Both the position numbers and the translations under genes were made by a program. The notes under the pieces were generated by a model. The model ran no database searches. It had not been told where the DNA came from and saw only the letters and a list, made by a program, of their open reading frames with translations. A stretch of DNA of 34,503 bases. It comes from Lachnospiraceae bacterium (GTDB lineage: Bacteria; Bacillota; Clostridia; Lachnospirales; Lachnospiraceae). This document shows positions 20,029 to 29,740 of this stretch, piece by piece (within the stretch, counting starts at the first letter, position 1; every line of letters starts with the position of its first letter). The stretch is taken from contig JAFLSZ010000012.1 in the NCBI GenBank assembly GCA_022510665.1, positions 1 to 34,503 on the forward strand, in the 5' to 3' direction.

Positions 20029-20748
20029 TTATTCAAAAATAGTATCAATTTCAACCGCAGCGTAAGACAGGGAGCAGAAGCCCTCTAATACGGCGCCGTT
20101 GTTCATCTGTACGGACTTTGCCTTGACATTTCCTTTAATAATCGCAGTCGAGTCAATTACAATCGGTCCCTTAATATCGATTTCACCCTTAACCGCGCCC
20201 GCAATTACGCCGGATGCCGCCGAAATGTCACCGATAACAACCGTACCGAGACCAATCTTTACGCTGCCTTCACTCATAATACTGCCTTCCAGACGGTCGG
20301 TGTTGACATAAACCTCAGACGCTACCGCATTGCCCTTTACTTTACCGGAAATCGTAAGCTTTCCGAGGCACTCGATATCACCGTTAATCGTTCCCATAAC
20401 GTCTAAGGAACAATCCGAGATAATGCTTCCGTTGATGGTAGTTCCCTTTGTAATTACGGTAACGCTGCTCGTATCCGCGGAAACATGCTCCAGACCGCGG
20501 CTTTTCTCCTCGACGGAATCTTCCTTCTTCTCTTCTGCTGCCGCCTGAACTTCCTCTTCCTTCGGCTCCTCCGCCTCTTTTAACGCCTCTGCCTGTGCTT
20601 CCTCTTCGTCCGCTTCCACTAAGGAATCGTCTTCCATCAGGCTTTCCAAAAGCTCCATATCCACTTCTTCCTGCTCATCCTCGGAAATGACGGTGAATAA
20701 ATCATCCTTTTTTTGTCCGTCCTCTTTTACATCCTTAAAAATACTCAT
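20029..20748 (-). CDS. Bactofilin-family protein with acidic N-terminal extension
   Basis: C-terminal beta-helix repeats (ITKGTTINGSIISDCSLDVMGTINGDIECLGKLTISGKVKGNAVASEVYVNTDRLEGSI...), ~85-aa Glu-rich N-terminus. Confidence 0.85.
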   Translation of the reverse strand: MSIFKDVKEDGQKKDDLFTVISEDEQEEVDMELLESLMEDDSLVEADEEEAQAEALKEAEEPKEEEVQAAAEEKKEDSVEEKSRGLEHVSADTSSVTVITKGTTINGSIISDCSLDVMGTINGDIECLGKLTISGKVKGNAVASEVYVNTDRLEGSIMSEGSVKIGLGTVVIGDISAASGVIAGAVKGEIDIKGPIVIDSTAIIKGNVKAKSVQMNNGAVLEGFCSLSYAAVEIDTIFE

Positions 20749-20824
20749 GAATACTCCTTTCTTTTGCCTTTACTTATTTATATAGTAAATGCCATTAATA
20801 AAAATTTCTGCTGCTGCCGTACCG

Positions 20825-22444
20825 TCAACGGTACAAATATTTCTTTAACGTCTCTCTGACCGCGCCTTTTCCCGCAATCATCTCGCAAAACATCGTTTCA
20901 ATCTTCTCGGAAAGCCCCGCTTTGCATAAATCCACCGCAAACAGCGTCTCATTGGAAAGCACCGTTTTTAACTGTCCGTCGTAGCTTTCCGGACTGCCGA
21001 ACTTCACGGTTTTTAAGGCCTCCTGCACTCCCGCCGCAGTCGGGTCCGGACTGATTTCCATCGCCTCCCCGGTATCATAAAGCCCCATAAGGTAACGGAG
21101 CCATCCGGCAATCGCAAGCGGAATATAGACCAAATCCGTAATCTTTAAAGTGTCGCTTGCCAGATATGCCTTCATCGTCTCGCCGAAGCGAATCGGCACT
21201 TTAAGACCGGTATCCGTCGCGATGCGCTGCGGCATATCCGGAATAAACGGGTTCGGAAGACGCTCCTCAATAACTTCCTTAATGAAGTCACGCGGGGAAA
21301 GAATCTTAGGGTCAACCACGACCGGCATTCCCTCATCGTACCCGATTTTTTCAATGAGCAGCTTTAACTCTTTATCTTTCATCTCGTCCGCGATTTTTGT
21401 GTAACCAAGCATACAGCCGTACACGGCAAGCGCCGTATGAAGCGGATTCAGACAGGTTGTCACCTTCATGCGCTCCGTATTATTTACGGTATCGCGGTCG
21501 GTCATATAAACGCCCGCAAGCTCTAACTGCGGCCTGCCGTTCGGGAACTTGTCCTCCACCACAAGATACTGCGGAATCTCGGCATTGACAAACGGTGCAA
21601 TATAAGTGTTTTTCGACGTAACCACCGGCGCCATGTCCGCAACGCCCAGTCCGTTCAGATACGCTTCCACACTCTCTGACGGGCGCGGCGTAATTTTATC
21701 AATCATCGACCACGGGAAAGATACTCTTTCCTCATCGGAAACATAAGCCACATACTCCGCCGGAACAAAGCCCCGCTTTTCCCACTCTTTTGCAATTGTA
21801 AGCACGGAACTCCTTAACTTCTCGCCGTTGTGGCTGCAGTTATCCATGCTGACCAGCGCCAGCTTATGGGCACCCGCCTGATACCGCTTCCACAAAAGCG
21901 CCGCCACAACGCTCATTGCATGAACAGGAGTCTCCGGTCCTTTTTCCATATCGGAGAGGACAACCGGCAGAAAATTCCCGTTGATATCGGTGAGGGCATA
22001 TCCCTTTTCCGTAATCGTAAAGCTTACCATCTGTAACCCGGGGTGTTCCAGTACCGCCGTAAGTTTTGCAAACTCCTCCGGGCGTCCGGTGGAGGCACAA
22101 TATGCTTCGGTAATGCTTGCAACGACGGAATTTACCATGCCGCCGTCCGGCTTTAACCCGACCAGAAGCGCCAGATTATCGAACGGGCGGTATATCTTGT
22201 CCACAATGTCAAAATCAAACGTCTCGGCGGCGATGATACCGCTCTTTTGCAGCCCTTTATTTAAAAGCGACTGCTGTAAGACCGCAATAAAACCGCGGAA
22301 AATATTCCCGGCGCCGAAATGCACCCATACCGGGGCTTCGGCCGTATGGGCGGCTACTTCCGCCACATCATATTCCGGAAGTGAAATTCCCGCTTTCTCG
22401 TAGTCGTCACGACTTTTCAAACCTTCAAGTGTTAAATGTAACAT
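20825..22444 (-). CDS. Mannitol dehydrogenase family / fructuronate reductase-like oxidoreductase
   Basis: 539 aa; HFGAGNIFRGFIAVLQQ Rossmann, SMDNCSHNGEKL, FPWSMIDKITPRP, TCLNPLHTALAVYGCMLGY. Confidence 0.9.
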   Translation of the reverse strand: MLHLTLEGLKSRDDYEKAGISLPEYDVAEVAAHTAEAPVWVHFGAGNIFRGFIAVLQQSLLNKGLQKSGIIAAETFDFDIVDKIYRPFDNLALLVGLKPDGGMVNSVVASITEAYCASTGRPEEFAKLTAVLEHPGLQMVSFTITEKGYALTDINGNFLPVVLSDMEKGPETPVHAMSVVAALLWKRYQAGAHKLALVSMDNCSHNGEKLRSSVLTIAKEWEKRGFVPAEYVAYVSDEERVSFPWSMIDKITPRPSESVEAYLNGLGVADMAPVVTSKNTYIAPFVNAEIPQYLVVEDKFPNGRPQLELAGVYMTDRDTVNNTERMKVTTCLNPLHTALAVYGCMLGYTKIADEMKDKELKLLIEKIGYDEGMPVVVDPKILSPRDFIKEVIEERLPNPFIPDMPQRIATDTGLKVPIRFGETMKAYLASDTLKITDLVYIPLAIAGWLRYLMGLYDTGEAMEISPDPTAAGVQEALKTVKFGSPESYDGQLKTVLSNETLFAVDLCKAGLSEKIETMFCEMIAGKGAVRETLKKYLYR

Positions 22445-22589
22445 GGTTCCTCCATAAATTCGGAAATTTATTAATTCCTAACCATTAGTATAACTTAGGC
22501 ATCAAAAAAAAGCAAGACACAGCTTTAAAATCCGGCAGTATTTTTTGTGAAACGGACTTTAGTGTCAAAAGGGCGCTTCACATTTTCCG

Positions 22590-23312
22590 TCACCGAAAAA
22601 GATGCTGCATAAACACATAACTCCCGATTCCGACCGCAATCGTTAAATTTAAAGAATCCACGGCAGAAGTCTGCGGAATCACAACGCTCTGTCCGTAAGA
22701 CGCAAACTCCGCCGGAAGTCCCGCGGCCTCATTCCCGAACACAAGGGAAAACAACGCCGGCTTCGGCGCGTCGGAAAGCGTAAGCGGATGCTCTCCGGTC
22801 AGCATAAAACAAAACACTTCGTGCGCCGGAAACTCCTTCCGATAGCTTTCAAACCCGTCGTAATACCTGTGCCGCAGGCGGAAAAGCGCTCCCATCGACG
22901 CCCGTACCGCCTTCGGGTGAAACGAATCCACCCCCGGCGAAATAATCGCAATATCATAAATTCCCATTGCCGCCGCGGTTCTTAAAATCGTACCGAGATT
23001 CCCCATATTACTCGGATTTACCAAAACAATATGCGGCACGTCCTCTTTTAACTTTTCCGTATATTTCTCAAACACACCGACAACAAAACAATTCTCTTTG
23101 TCGGAAAGTCTCGCAATCGTCTTATCGGAAACCGTCACCGGAATCCCTGCTTTCCCGCAAAGAGCGTCTATCGTCTCCCGGTCCGTAAAAGAAGAATGAA
23201 CGAATACCTCCTTTACGGCCGACGGGCGGCATTTGAGCAGCTCAATCGTCGGAAACGCACCCAGAGTATAGGAATACCCCGCGTCTTTTTTATAGGGCTT
23301 TATCGGTTCCAT
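22590..23312 (-). CDS. TrmH/SpoU-family RNA methyltransferase
   Basis: NPSNMGNLGTILRTAAAMGI, LVFGNEAAGLP, VVIPQTSAVDSLNLTIAVGIGSY. Confidence 0.9.
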   Translation of the reverse strand: MEPIKPYKKDAGYSYTLGAFPTIELLKCRPSAVKEVFVHSSFTDRETIDALCGKAGIPVTVSDKTIARLSDKENCFVVGVFEKYTEKLKEDVPHIVLVNPSNMGNLGTILRTAAAMGIYDIAIISPGVDSFHPKAVRASMGALFRLRHRYYDGFESYRKEFPAHEVFCFMLTGEHPLTLSDAPKPALFSLVFGNEAAGLPAEFASYGQSVVIPQTSAVDSLNLTIAVGIGSYVFMQHLFR

Positions 23313-23499
23313 TTCTCATCCTCCGCTTTATTCTGCCGGCGTCTCTGCCCTGCAGCTTTTCACCATACGCTCAAAATAGTTCAGAATCTTGTCATGTCCA
23401 ACTGACAAATACATCGGCTAATCTCGTCATAACTTCCTCCATCCGAAAATTCGTTTCTGATTGTTTTTTGCAATGGTGCATTTTTATCATAGTCACGCA

Positions 23500-24420
23500 T
23501 CATTTTTCTCTTAACACATTTAAATATTCATCAAGTATTGCGTCCACATACTCCGCAATCAAATGAATCATCGCATCTGCGTCACCGTCACGGTAGAAAG
23601 CATCGAAAGCATTATAGTAACGCCTGCGGTCGGTAAATTTCACATTGATTGGCGGATAACCGCTGCGAATCAGCTCAAGGTTCAGGAGCAGTCTTCCCGT
23701 TCTGCCGTTGCCGTCAATAAATGGGTGAATTCCCTCAAATTCAAGGTGAAAACGTGCAACACGCTCAATCACATGCATCGTCTGTTCACGCTCCTTGTTG
23801 CGCCCCAGAAGCTCGGTCATTTTAGGCTCAATCAAATACGGCTGCACCGGTTCGGCATATGCGCCCATAATACGAACAGGAATCGAACGATAAACGCCTT
23901 TATCTTTTGGTCTGTCCATTAAAACGAGGGAATGGATATTCTTTATTACGCTCTCCGTAAGGTCAATTTCTTTCGTCGCAATATCTTGGACATACATAAA
24001 TGCATCGCGATGACCGACCGCTTCCAAGTGGTCTTTCATCGGCTTTTGGTCGATGGTCATCCCCTCCAAAACCATTGCCGTTTCTTTTAAGGTGAGCGTG
24101 TTACCTTCAATGGCGTTTGAGTTATAAGTAAACTCCACCGTAAATTCTTCGCGCAGGCGCTCCACCTCACCCTCGGTCAGCGGACGGAGTTTTTCCAGTT
24201 GTTCTTTCTTTGCCGTAATATGCGTGAAAACAGAGGATTTTACAGTACGCCCGTCTTTGGGCTTATCGGCAATTTCGGGAATCATGTAGAGCTTTCCTTT
24301 TCGGATAACGCCGGGAATTTTTCCTTCCGCACATAAAATACGAACACGGCGCGGTGTAATACCCCATTTTGCCGCAGCCTCTGATACTTTGATATATTCC
24401 ATAAGAGTTTCCTCCGCCAA
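23500..24420 (-). CDS. Fic/DOC family protein with N-terminal HTH-like DNA-binding segment
   Basis: HPFIDGNGRTGRLLLNLELI Fic motif; N-terminal YIKVSEAAAKWGITPRRVRILCAEGKIPG. Confidence 0.95.
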   Translation of the reverse strand: MAEETLMEYIKVSEAAAKWGITPRRVRILCAEGKIPGVIRKGKLYMIPEIADKPKDGRTVKSSVFTHITAKKEQLEKLRPLTEGEVERLREEFTVEFTYNSNAIEGNTLTLKETAMVLEGMTIDQKPMKDHLEAVGHRDAFMYVQDIATKEIDLTESVIKNIHSLVLMDRPKDKGVYRSIPVRIMGAYAEPVQPYLIEPKMTELLGRNKEREQTMHVIERVARFHLEFEGIHPFIDGNGRTGRLLLNLELIRSGYPPINVKFTDRRRYYNAFDAFYRDGDADAMIHLIAEYVDAILDEYLNVLREK

Positions 24421-24497
24421 TCATTCCTATTTAATCTATATTATTGCATATTTGAGGAACAATATCAATCGATTTTCAAAATCATTTTAGCAGACTA

Positions 24498-24537
24498 AGG
24501 GCAGTTATAAACCGATTTTACGGTCTATAACTGCCCT
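24498..24537. repeat. 40-bp palindrome
   Basis: agggcagttata...tataactgccct (12-bp perfect arms, partly complementary loop), between the decarboxylase operon end and Fic. Confidence 0.75.
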
Positions 24538-24563
24538 GATTTTAGTTCTGTATTATCCCTGCA

Positions 24564-25958
24564 TTATACCGGATACGCTTTGTTCGTTGTGTCTGCGGCA
24601 TTCACGTCAACTCTCGTCTGCTGTGCCTGACGATGCTTAAAGAACTCTATTGCCACCTGCGGGAACAGTGCGTAGGAAAGAACGTCCTCATCCTGCTGCT
24701 TCCATTCCTTGATTTCCTCCTCGAACTTCGCAAGCTGAGGCGCAATCTTATCTGCCGGACGGCAGGTAATCGGCTCTGCGTCACCGATTGCCTTCTTTTG
24801 TACTTCCGGATTGAACGGCTTAATGGTCTGGCCGAACTCACCGGCAAGCACCTTCTTCGACTCCTTTGTTACCATCTTATAACGCTCGCCCTGCAGTACA
24901 TTCAATACGGCCTGCGTACCGACAATCTGAGAAGACGGGGTAACAAGCGGCGGCTCACCGAAGTCCTTACGAACTCTCGGAATCTCCTCCAGTACCTGAT
25001 AATACTTATCTTCCGCATTTGCCTCCTTTAACTGGGAAACAAGGTTGGAAAGCATACCGCCCGGTACCTGATACAACAACGTCTTGATATTTACGCCCAT
25101 TACCTTCGGATTTAACAGCCCGCTCTTTAACGCTTCCTCCTGCATCGGACGGAAATAATCCGCGATTTCCGCGAGAAGGTTCTGGTCTAAACCGGTATCG
25201 TAAGGGGTTCCCTTAAATGTCTCAACCATAACTTCCGTTGCCGGCTGGCTGGTACCCATGGAAAACGGAGACATCGCGGTATCAATGATATCGCAGCCCG
25301 CTTCGACTGCCTTTAAGTAGGTCATGGAAGCCACACCGGACGTATAGTGGGTATGAAGCTGAATCGGAAGCTTCGTACCCTCTTTCAGAGCCTTTACAAG
25401 ACGGTCTGCCTCGTACGGAACCAAAAGGCCCGCCATATCCTTAATACAAAGGGAATCCGCACCCATTTCTTCAATTCGTCTCGCGGTATCCTTCCAGTAA
25501 TCCAAAGTATACGCGTCTCCCAGGGTATAGGAAAGTGCAATCTGCGCGTGTCCTTTTTCTTTATTTGCTGCCTTTACCGCGGTCTCTAAGTTGCGCAAAT
25601 CGTTAAAGCAGTCGAAAATACGGATAATATCAATACCGTTTGCGATGGACTTCTGTACGAAATATTCTACTACGTCGTCGGAATAGTGATTGTAACCTAA
25701 GATGTTCTGTCCACGGAACAGCATCTGTAACTTTGTGTTCTTAAAACCGGCACGAAGCTTTCTTAAACGCTCCCACGGGTCTTCCTTTAAGAAACGAAGG
25801 GATGCGTCAAAAGTAGCGCCGCCCCAGCACTCTACGGAGTGGTAGCCGACCTTATCCATCTTTTCAATAATCGGAAGCATCTGCTCCGTTGTCATACGTG
25901 TCGCAATCAGGGACTGGTGCGCGTCACGCAGAATGGTTTCTGTAATCTTTACTGCCAT
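24564..25958 (-). CDS. Oxaloacetate decarboxylase alpha / pyruvate carboxylase subunit B-like carboxyltransferase lacking biotin domain
   Basis: 464 aa; ITETILRDAHQSLIATRM, GGATFDASLRFL, QLHTHYTSGVASMTYLKAVEAG; ends without a biotinyl domain. Confidence 0.92.
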   Translation of the reverse strand: MAVKITETILRDAHQSLIATRMTTEQMLPIIEKMDKVGYHSVECWGGATFDASLRFLKEDPWERLRKLRAGFKNTKLQMLFRGQNILGYNHYSDDVVEYFVQKSIANGIDIIRIFDCFNDLRNLETAVKAANKEKGHAQIALSYTLGDAYTLDYWKDTARRIEEMGADSLCIKDMAGLLVPYEADRLVKALKEGTKLPIQLHTHYTSGVASMTYLKAVEAGCDIIDTAMSPFSMGTSQPATEVMVETFKGTPYDTGLDQNLLAEIADYFRPMQEEALKSGLLNPKVMGVNIKTLLYQVPGGMLSNLVSQLKEANAEDKYYQVLEEIPRVRKDFGEPPLVTPSSQIVGTQAVLNVLQGERYKMVTKESKKVLAGEFGQTIKPFNPEVQKKAIGDAEPITCRPADKIAPQLAKFEEEIKEWKQQDEDVLSYALFPQVAIEFFKHRQAQQTRVDVNAADTTNKAYPV

Positions 25959-26035
25959 TATGAACCTCCTACTTTATTCCGCTTCCGGCTGTGCCATACC
26001 CCGGCATGCCCGCGGACTCTTGTTTATCCTTCTCT

Positions 26036-27307
26036 TTATACACCGAAAATTGCCATAAACACACCGGCCGCTACCGCAGTACCGATAACACCGGCAACAT
26101 TCGGACCCATTGCGTGCATCAACAGGAAGTTTGACGGGTCTTCCTCCGCGCCCACCTTCTGGGATACGCGGGCTGCCATAGGCACCGCGGATACACCGGC
26201 GGAACCGATAAGCGGATTTACCTTGCCCTTCGTTATCTTGCACATCAGCTTGCCGAACAATACGCCTGCCGCCGTACCGACACAAAATGCTGCCAGACCG
26301 AGTCCGACAATCTTTAACGTATCCAGACGGAGGAATGCCTGTGCGCTTGTCGTCGCGCCTACGGAAGTACCGAGTAAAATTACAACGATGTACATCATCG
26401 CGTTGCTTGCGGTTTCCTGAAGCTGCCTTACTACGCCGGATTCACGGAACAGGTTTCCGAGCATTAAGCTTCCGATTAATGCCGCGGTATCCGGAAGCAG
26501 CAGTACAACCACAATCGTAACGATAATCGGGAATAATATTTTCTCAAGTTTCGATACCGGACGGAGCTGCTCCATCTTAATCTTTCTTTCTTTTTCTGTT
26601 GTCAGCAGACGCATAATCGGCGGCTGGATAATCGGAACTAATGACATATAGGAATAGGCCGCTACCGCAATCGGACCCATCAATTGGGTCTGCCCCAGTT
26701 TCATGGCAAGGAAAATCGACGTCGGACCGTCCGCGCCGCCGATAATCGAAATCGCCGCCGCACCTTTGCCGTTAAAGCCCATAAGAATCGCCAGCAGGTA
26801 TGCGCCAAAAATACCGACCTGTGCCGCAGCGCCGAGCAAAAAGCTTCTCGGGTTTGCAATGAGCGGACCGAAGTCGGTCATTGCGCCGACGCCCATAAAA
26901 ATCAAACACGGAAGAATTGCCAGCTCATCCAACTTAAAGAAATAGTGAAGAAGGCCACCCGCGCTCTCTACCGTCTTTGACGGGTCTACCATCGCCATAA
27001 TTTCGGCAATCGGCTGGGTTAAAATCTCACCTGCCACATTTGTATACTCGTTTCCTGTCAAATGACAAACCACGTTACCGGCCGCATCGTAATACGTTGT
27101 CACCGGCTCTGCCATAATACCCGGGCAAAGATTCACCAACAACATACCAAAGGAAATCGGAACTAACAAAAGCGGCTCATATCCTTTTGCAATCGCTAAA
27201 TAAAGGAAAAAAAGAGCAACTACAATCATTATATAGTTTCCCCAGTATAGATTAAAGAAACCGGTGCTCTTTAACAATCCCATCAGCGTTTCACCAATAT
27301 TGCCCAT
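26036..27307 (-). CDS. Na+-transporting decarboxylase beta subunit (OadB/MmdB/GcdB family)
   Basis: Multi-TM; CLIFMGVGAMTDFGPLIANP, IIGGADGPTSIF, GSAGVSAVPMAARVSQ, HAMGPNVAGVIG. Confidence 0.95.
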   Translation of the reverse strand: MGNIGETLMGLLKSTGFFNLYWGNYIMIVVALFFLYLAIAKGYEPLLLVPISFGMLLVNLCPGIMAEPVTTYYDAAGNVVCHLTGNEYTNVAGEILTQPIAEIMAMVDPSKTVESAGGLLHYFFKLDELAILPCLIFMGVGAMTDFGPLIANPRSFLLGAAAQVGIFGAYLLAILMGFNGKGAAAISIIGGADGPTSIFLAMKLGQTQLMGPIAVAAYSYMSLVPIIQPPIMRLLTTEKERKIKMEQLRPVSKLEKILFPIIVTIVVVLLLPDTAALIGSLMLGNLFRESGVVRQLQETASNAMMYIVVILLGTSVGATTSAQAFLRLDTLKIVGLGLAAFCVGTAAGVLFGKLMCKITKGKVNPLIGSAGVSAVPMAARVSQKVGAEEDPSNFLLMHAMGPNVAGVIGTAVAAGVFMAIFGV

Positions 27308-27325
27308 GTGATGTCCTCCTCTTAG

Positions 27326-27706
27326 CTAGTTCAGTGTCACCATTACCTCACCGGATTCAACACTTGCGCCAACGGAAACATTTACACTCGCAACAGTACC
27401 GTCCTGCGGTGCGACGATTTCGTTTTCCATCTTCATCGCTTCCAGAATAAGGATAACATCGCCCTTCTTTACTGCCGCTCCTGCCTGAACTTTTACCGCA
27501 AGAATCTTACCCGGCATCGGAGCGCTTACCTTAACCGCGCCCGCTGCTGCCGCAGGTGCCGCCTTAGGAGCAGGTGCTGCCGCCGGGGCTGCCGCAGCAG
27601 CAGGAGCCGCAGGCGCTGCTGCCTGTACCGGCGCCGCCGCGCCCGTGCCTTCCTCTACCGTTACATTATAAACAGTTCCGTTTACCGTAATCATATAGCT
27701 TTTCAT
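27326..27706 (-). CDS. Biotin carrier protein (1.3S-like) with Ala/Pro linker
   Basis: 126 aa; ILEAMKMENEIVAPQDGTV biotinylation site. Confidence 0.95.
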   Translation of the reverse strand: MKSYMITVNGTVYNVTVEEGTGAAAPVQAAAPAAPAAAAAPAAAPAPKAAPAAAAGAVKVSAPMPGKILAVKVQAGAAVKKGDVILILEAMKMENEIVAPQDGTVASVNVSVGASVESGEVMVTLN

Positions 27707-27733
27707 AATTAACCTCCAAGATATTGTAAAATT

Positions 27734-28168
27734 TTATGCGTTCTTCCAACCGCTCTCTTTTGCCCTGCGGATGGAACGTACAACCAAACCGTTTGCTACT
27801 GCCGCCACGTTTCCGTTTGCTTCCTCGTAAGCACGTATTGCCGCGGTAATGACCGCCACTAAAACAAGGTCATTCAAAAGTTCTTCCGACAGTTCTTCTG
27901 CTTTTTCAATCTGCGCGAACGTATTCTCGATTGCCTGTGCCGGAATACTCGGCGCCGCGGTACTTTCCGCGGTATTCTTTTCGGTAGTTTTCGAAGTCTG
28001 CTTACGTTCAATTACAGAAACAAATTTAAGCATCGAAATAACAAAACTGATAAGAATCAAAGCAAAAAACACGACCAAAATACCGATTACGGTATTGCCA
28101 AGCGCGCCGGGCAGCGCCTCTTTTACGCCGTCCCAGTAGCCGCTTAAAAATACAGATGTCATTTTCAT
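27734..28168 (-). CDS. OadG-family decarboxylase gamma/delta-type subunit
   Basis: Single N-terminal TM (GNTVIGILVVFFALILISFVISM); C-terminal VLVAVITAAIRAYEEANGN...VVRSIRRAKESGWKNA. Confidence 0.85.
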   Translation of the reverse strand: MKMTSVFLSGYWDGVKEALPGALGNTVIGILVVFFALILISFVISMLKFVSVIERKQTSKTTEKNTAESTAAPSIPAQAIENTFAQIEKAEELSEELLNDLVLVAVITAAIRAYEEANGNVAAVANGLVVRSIRRAKESGWKNA

Positions 28169-28180
28169 CGTATCACCTCA

Positions 28181-29614
28181 CTAAACAGTTCCGTGCTTTT
28201 TGGACGGACGTGTCTCTCTTTTTGTATAAAGCATCTCAAACGCGTAGGCCAACTGCTGTCTTACCGCATCCGCGGAAATGATGCTGTCCACATAACCGCG
28301 TTTTGCCGCAGCGAGCGCACTGCTCTGAAGGGCATCATATTCTGCCGCTTTTTCCTTTCTGACAGCCTCATCCTCTCCGGCATACATAATCTGCGCCGCC
28401 AAAGAAGCATCCATCATGCCGATTTTGGCATCTTCAAGCGCAAATACGAGATCGGCACCGATATGTTTGGAATTCATGGTGATATAAGCGCTTCCCATTG
28501 CTTTTCCGCAGATTAAGTTTACCTTAGGTACCGTCGCACCCGCAAACGCATTCGTAAGCTTTGCTGCCGCAACCGCAACTGCCTTTTCTTCCTGCATGGT
28601 TGCCGCATACCCGGTTACATTCGTAAGAGTTACAACCGGAATATCAAACGCATCGCAGAAAGATACGAACGACGCCGCCTTTCTGCATCCGTCCGCGGTA
28701 AGAACCGTATCAAACGCTGTCTTCTTTTTGCCGTTCTCATCCAGAAGCGCGCTGCGGTTTGCAACCGCACCGATTGTAACGCCGTTCAGACGGATAAACC
28801 CTGTTACCATTTCCTTGGCATACTCTGCCTTGATTTCAAAAAACTCATTGTTGTCGGAGATATCCGCAAGCGCCACCGCCGGGTCGCAGGCTTCTTCCGC
28901 AAACGCCGCCGTCGCTCTGTTTAAATCATCCGTACAGTCAACCACGCAGTCGGTCTCGTTATTGCCCGGCAGATAAGATACAAGGGTACGAATCGAAGCC
29001 AGCACCTGTGCCTCGTCTTCCTTTACAACATCTACCACGCCTGCCGCCGCCTGAAACTTCGCCGCGGAAGTATCACATTTGCCGGTAAAATTTCCTTCTA
29101 CCGCATTCGGAGAATTTACAAACAGCTTCGCACCGTCTTCCGGCATAAACGTAAAGTCGCTCATTGCCGCGGAAACCGCACAGCCGCCGCCGCAGGTACC
29201 AAATACCGCCGTAATCTGCGGAATCACGCCGGACGCCATGCTCTGCTTTAAGTATACCTTACCGAAACCGGCCAGCGCATCCGTTGCCTCCTGCAGACGC
29301 ATTCCCGCACAATCTACCAGCCCGATGACCGGAGCCCCGATCTTTAACGCCAGATCATACAGACTCTCAATCTTCTTCGCGTGCATCTCTCCCATGGTGC
29401 CGTTCAGCACTGCCGCGTCCTGACTATACACATAAACAAGGCTTCCGTCAATCAAGCCGTATCCGGTAATGACACCATCGGACGGAGTTTCTGTCTGCGC
29501 CAGATTGAAATCCGTATTTCTCTTTGTCACAAGAGCACCGATTTCAACAAAGCTGCTGTCATCAAGCAAGTTCACAATGCGTTCCCTTGCCGACAATTTT
29601 GTTGTACTACTCAT
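28181..29614 (-). CDS. Acyl-CoA carboxyltransferase (12S/MmdA-like)
   Basis: 477 aa; SARERIVNLLDDSSFVEIGALV, GLVDCAGMRLQEA, FGTCGGGCAVSAAMSDF, AYITMNSKHIGADLVFALEDAKIGMMDA. Confidence 0.85.
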   Translation of the reverse strand: MSSTTKLSARERIVNLLDDSSFVEIGALVTKRNTDFNLAQTETPSDGVITGYGLIDGSLVYVYSQDAAVLNGTMGEMHAKKIESLYDLALKIGAPVIGLVDCAGMRLQEATDALAGFGKVYLKQSMASGVIPQITAVFGTCGGGCAVSAAMSDFTFMPEDGAKLFVNSPNAVEGNFTGKCDTSAAKFQAAAGVVDVVKEDEAQVLASIRTLVSYLPGNNETDCVVDCTDDLNRATAAFAEEACDPAVALADISDNNEFFEIKAEYAKEMVTGFIRLNGVTIGAVANRSALLDENGKKKTAFDTVLTADGCRKAASFVSFCDAFDIPVVTLTNVTGYAATMQEEKAVAVAAAKLTNAFAGATVPKVNLICGKAMGSAYITMNSKHIGADLVFALEDAKIGMMDASLAAQIMYAGEDEAVRKEKAAEYDALQSSALAAAKRGYVDSIISADAVRQQLAYAFEMLYTKRETRPSKKHGTV

Positions 29615-29664
29615 CTTGCTGCCTCCATTTTATAATATTTCTTCATAGAACCTAAACATAGGAA

Positions 29665-29696
29665 GGCGTACCAAAATTTTCTTCCAAATTTACGCC
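29665..29696 (-). other. 5'-UTR hairpin of the carboxyltransferase operon
   Basis: ggcgta-ccaaaattttcttccaaatt-tacgcc. Confidence 0.4.
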
Positions 29697-29740
29697 GTAT
29701 ATATTATATCTCTAATTATGTCAAATTGCAACCCTAAAAT

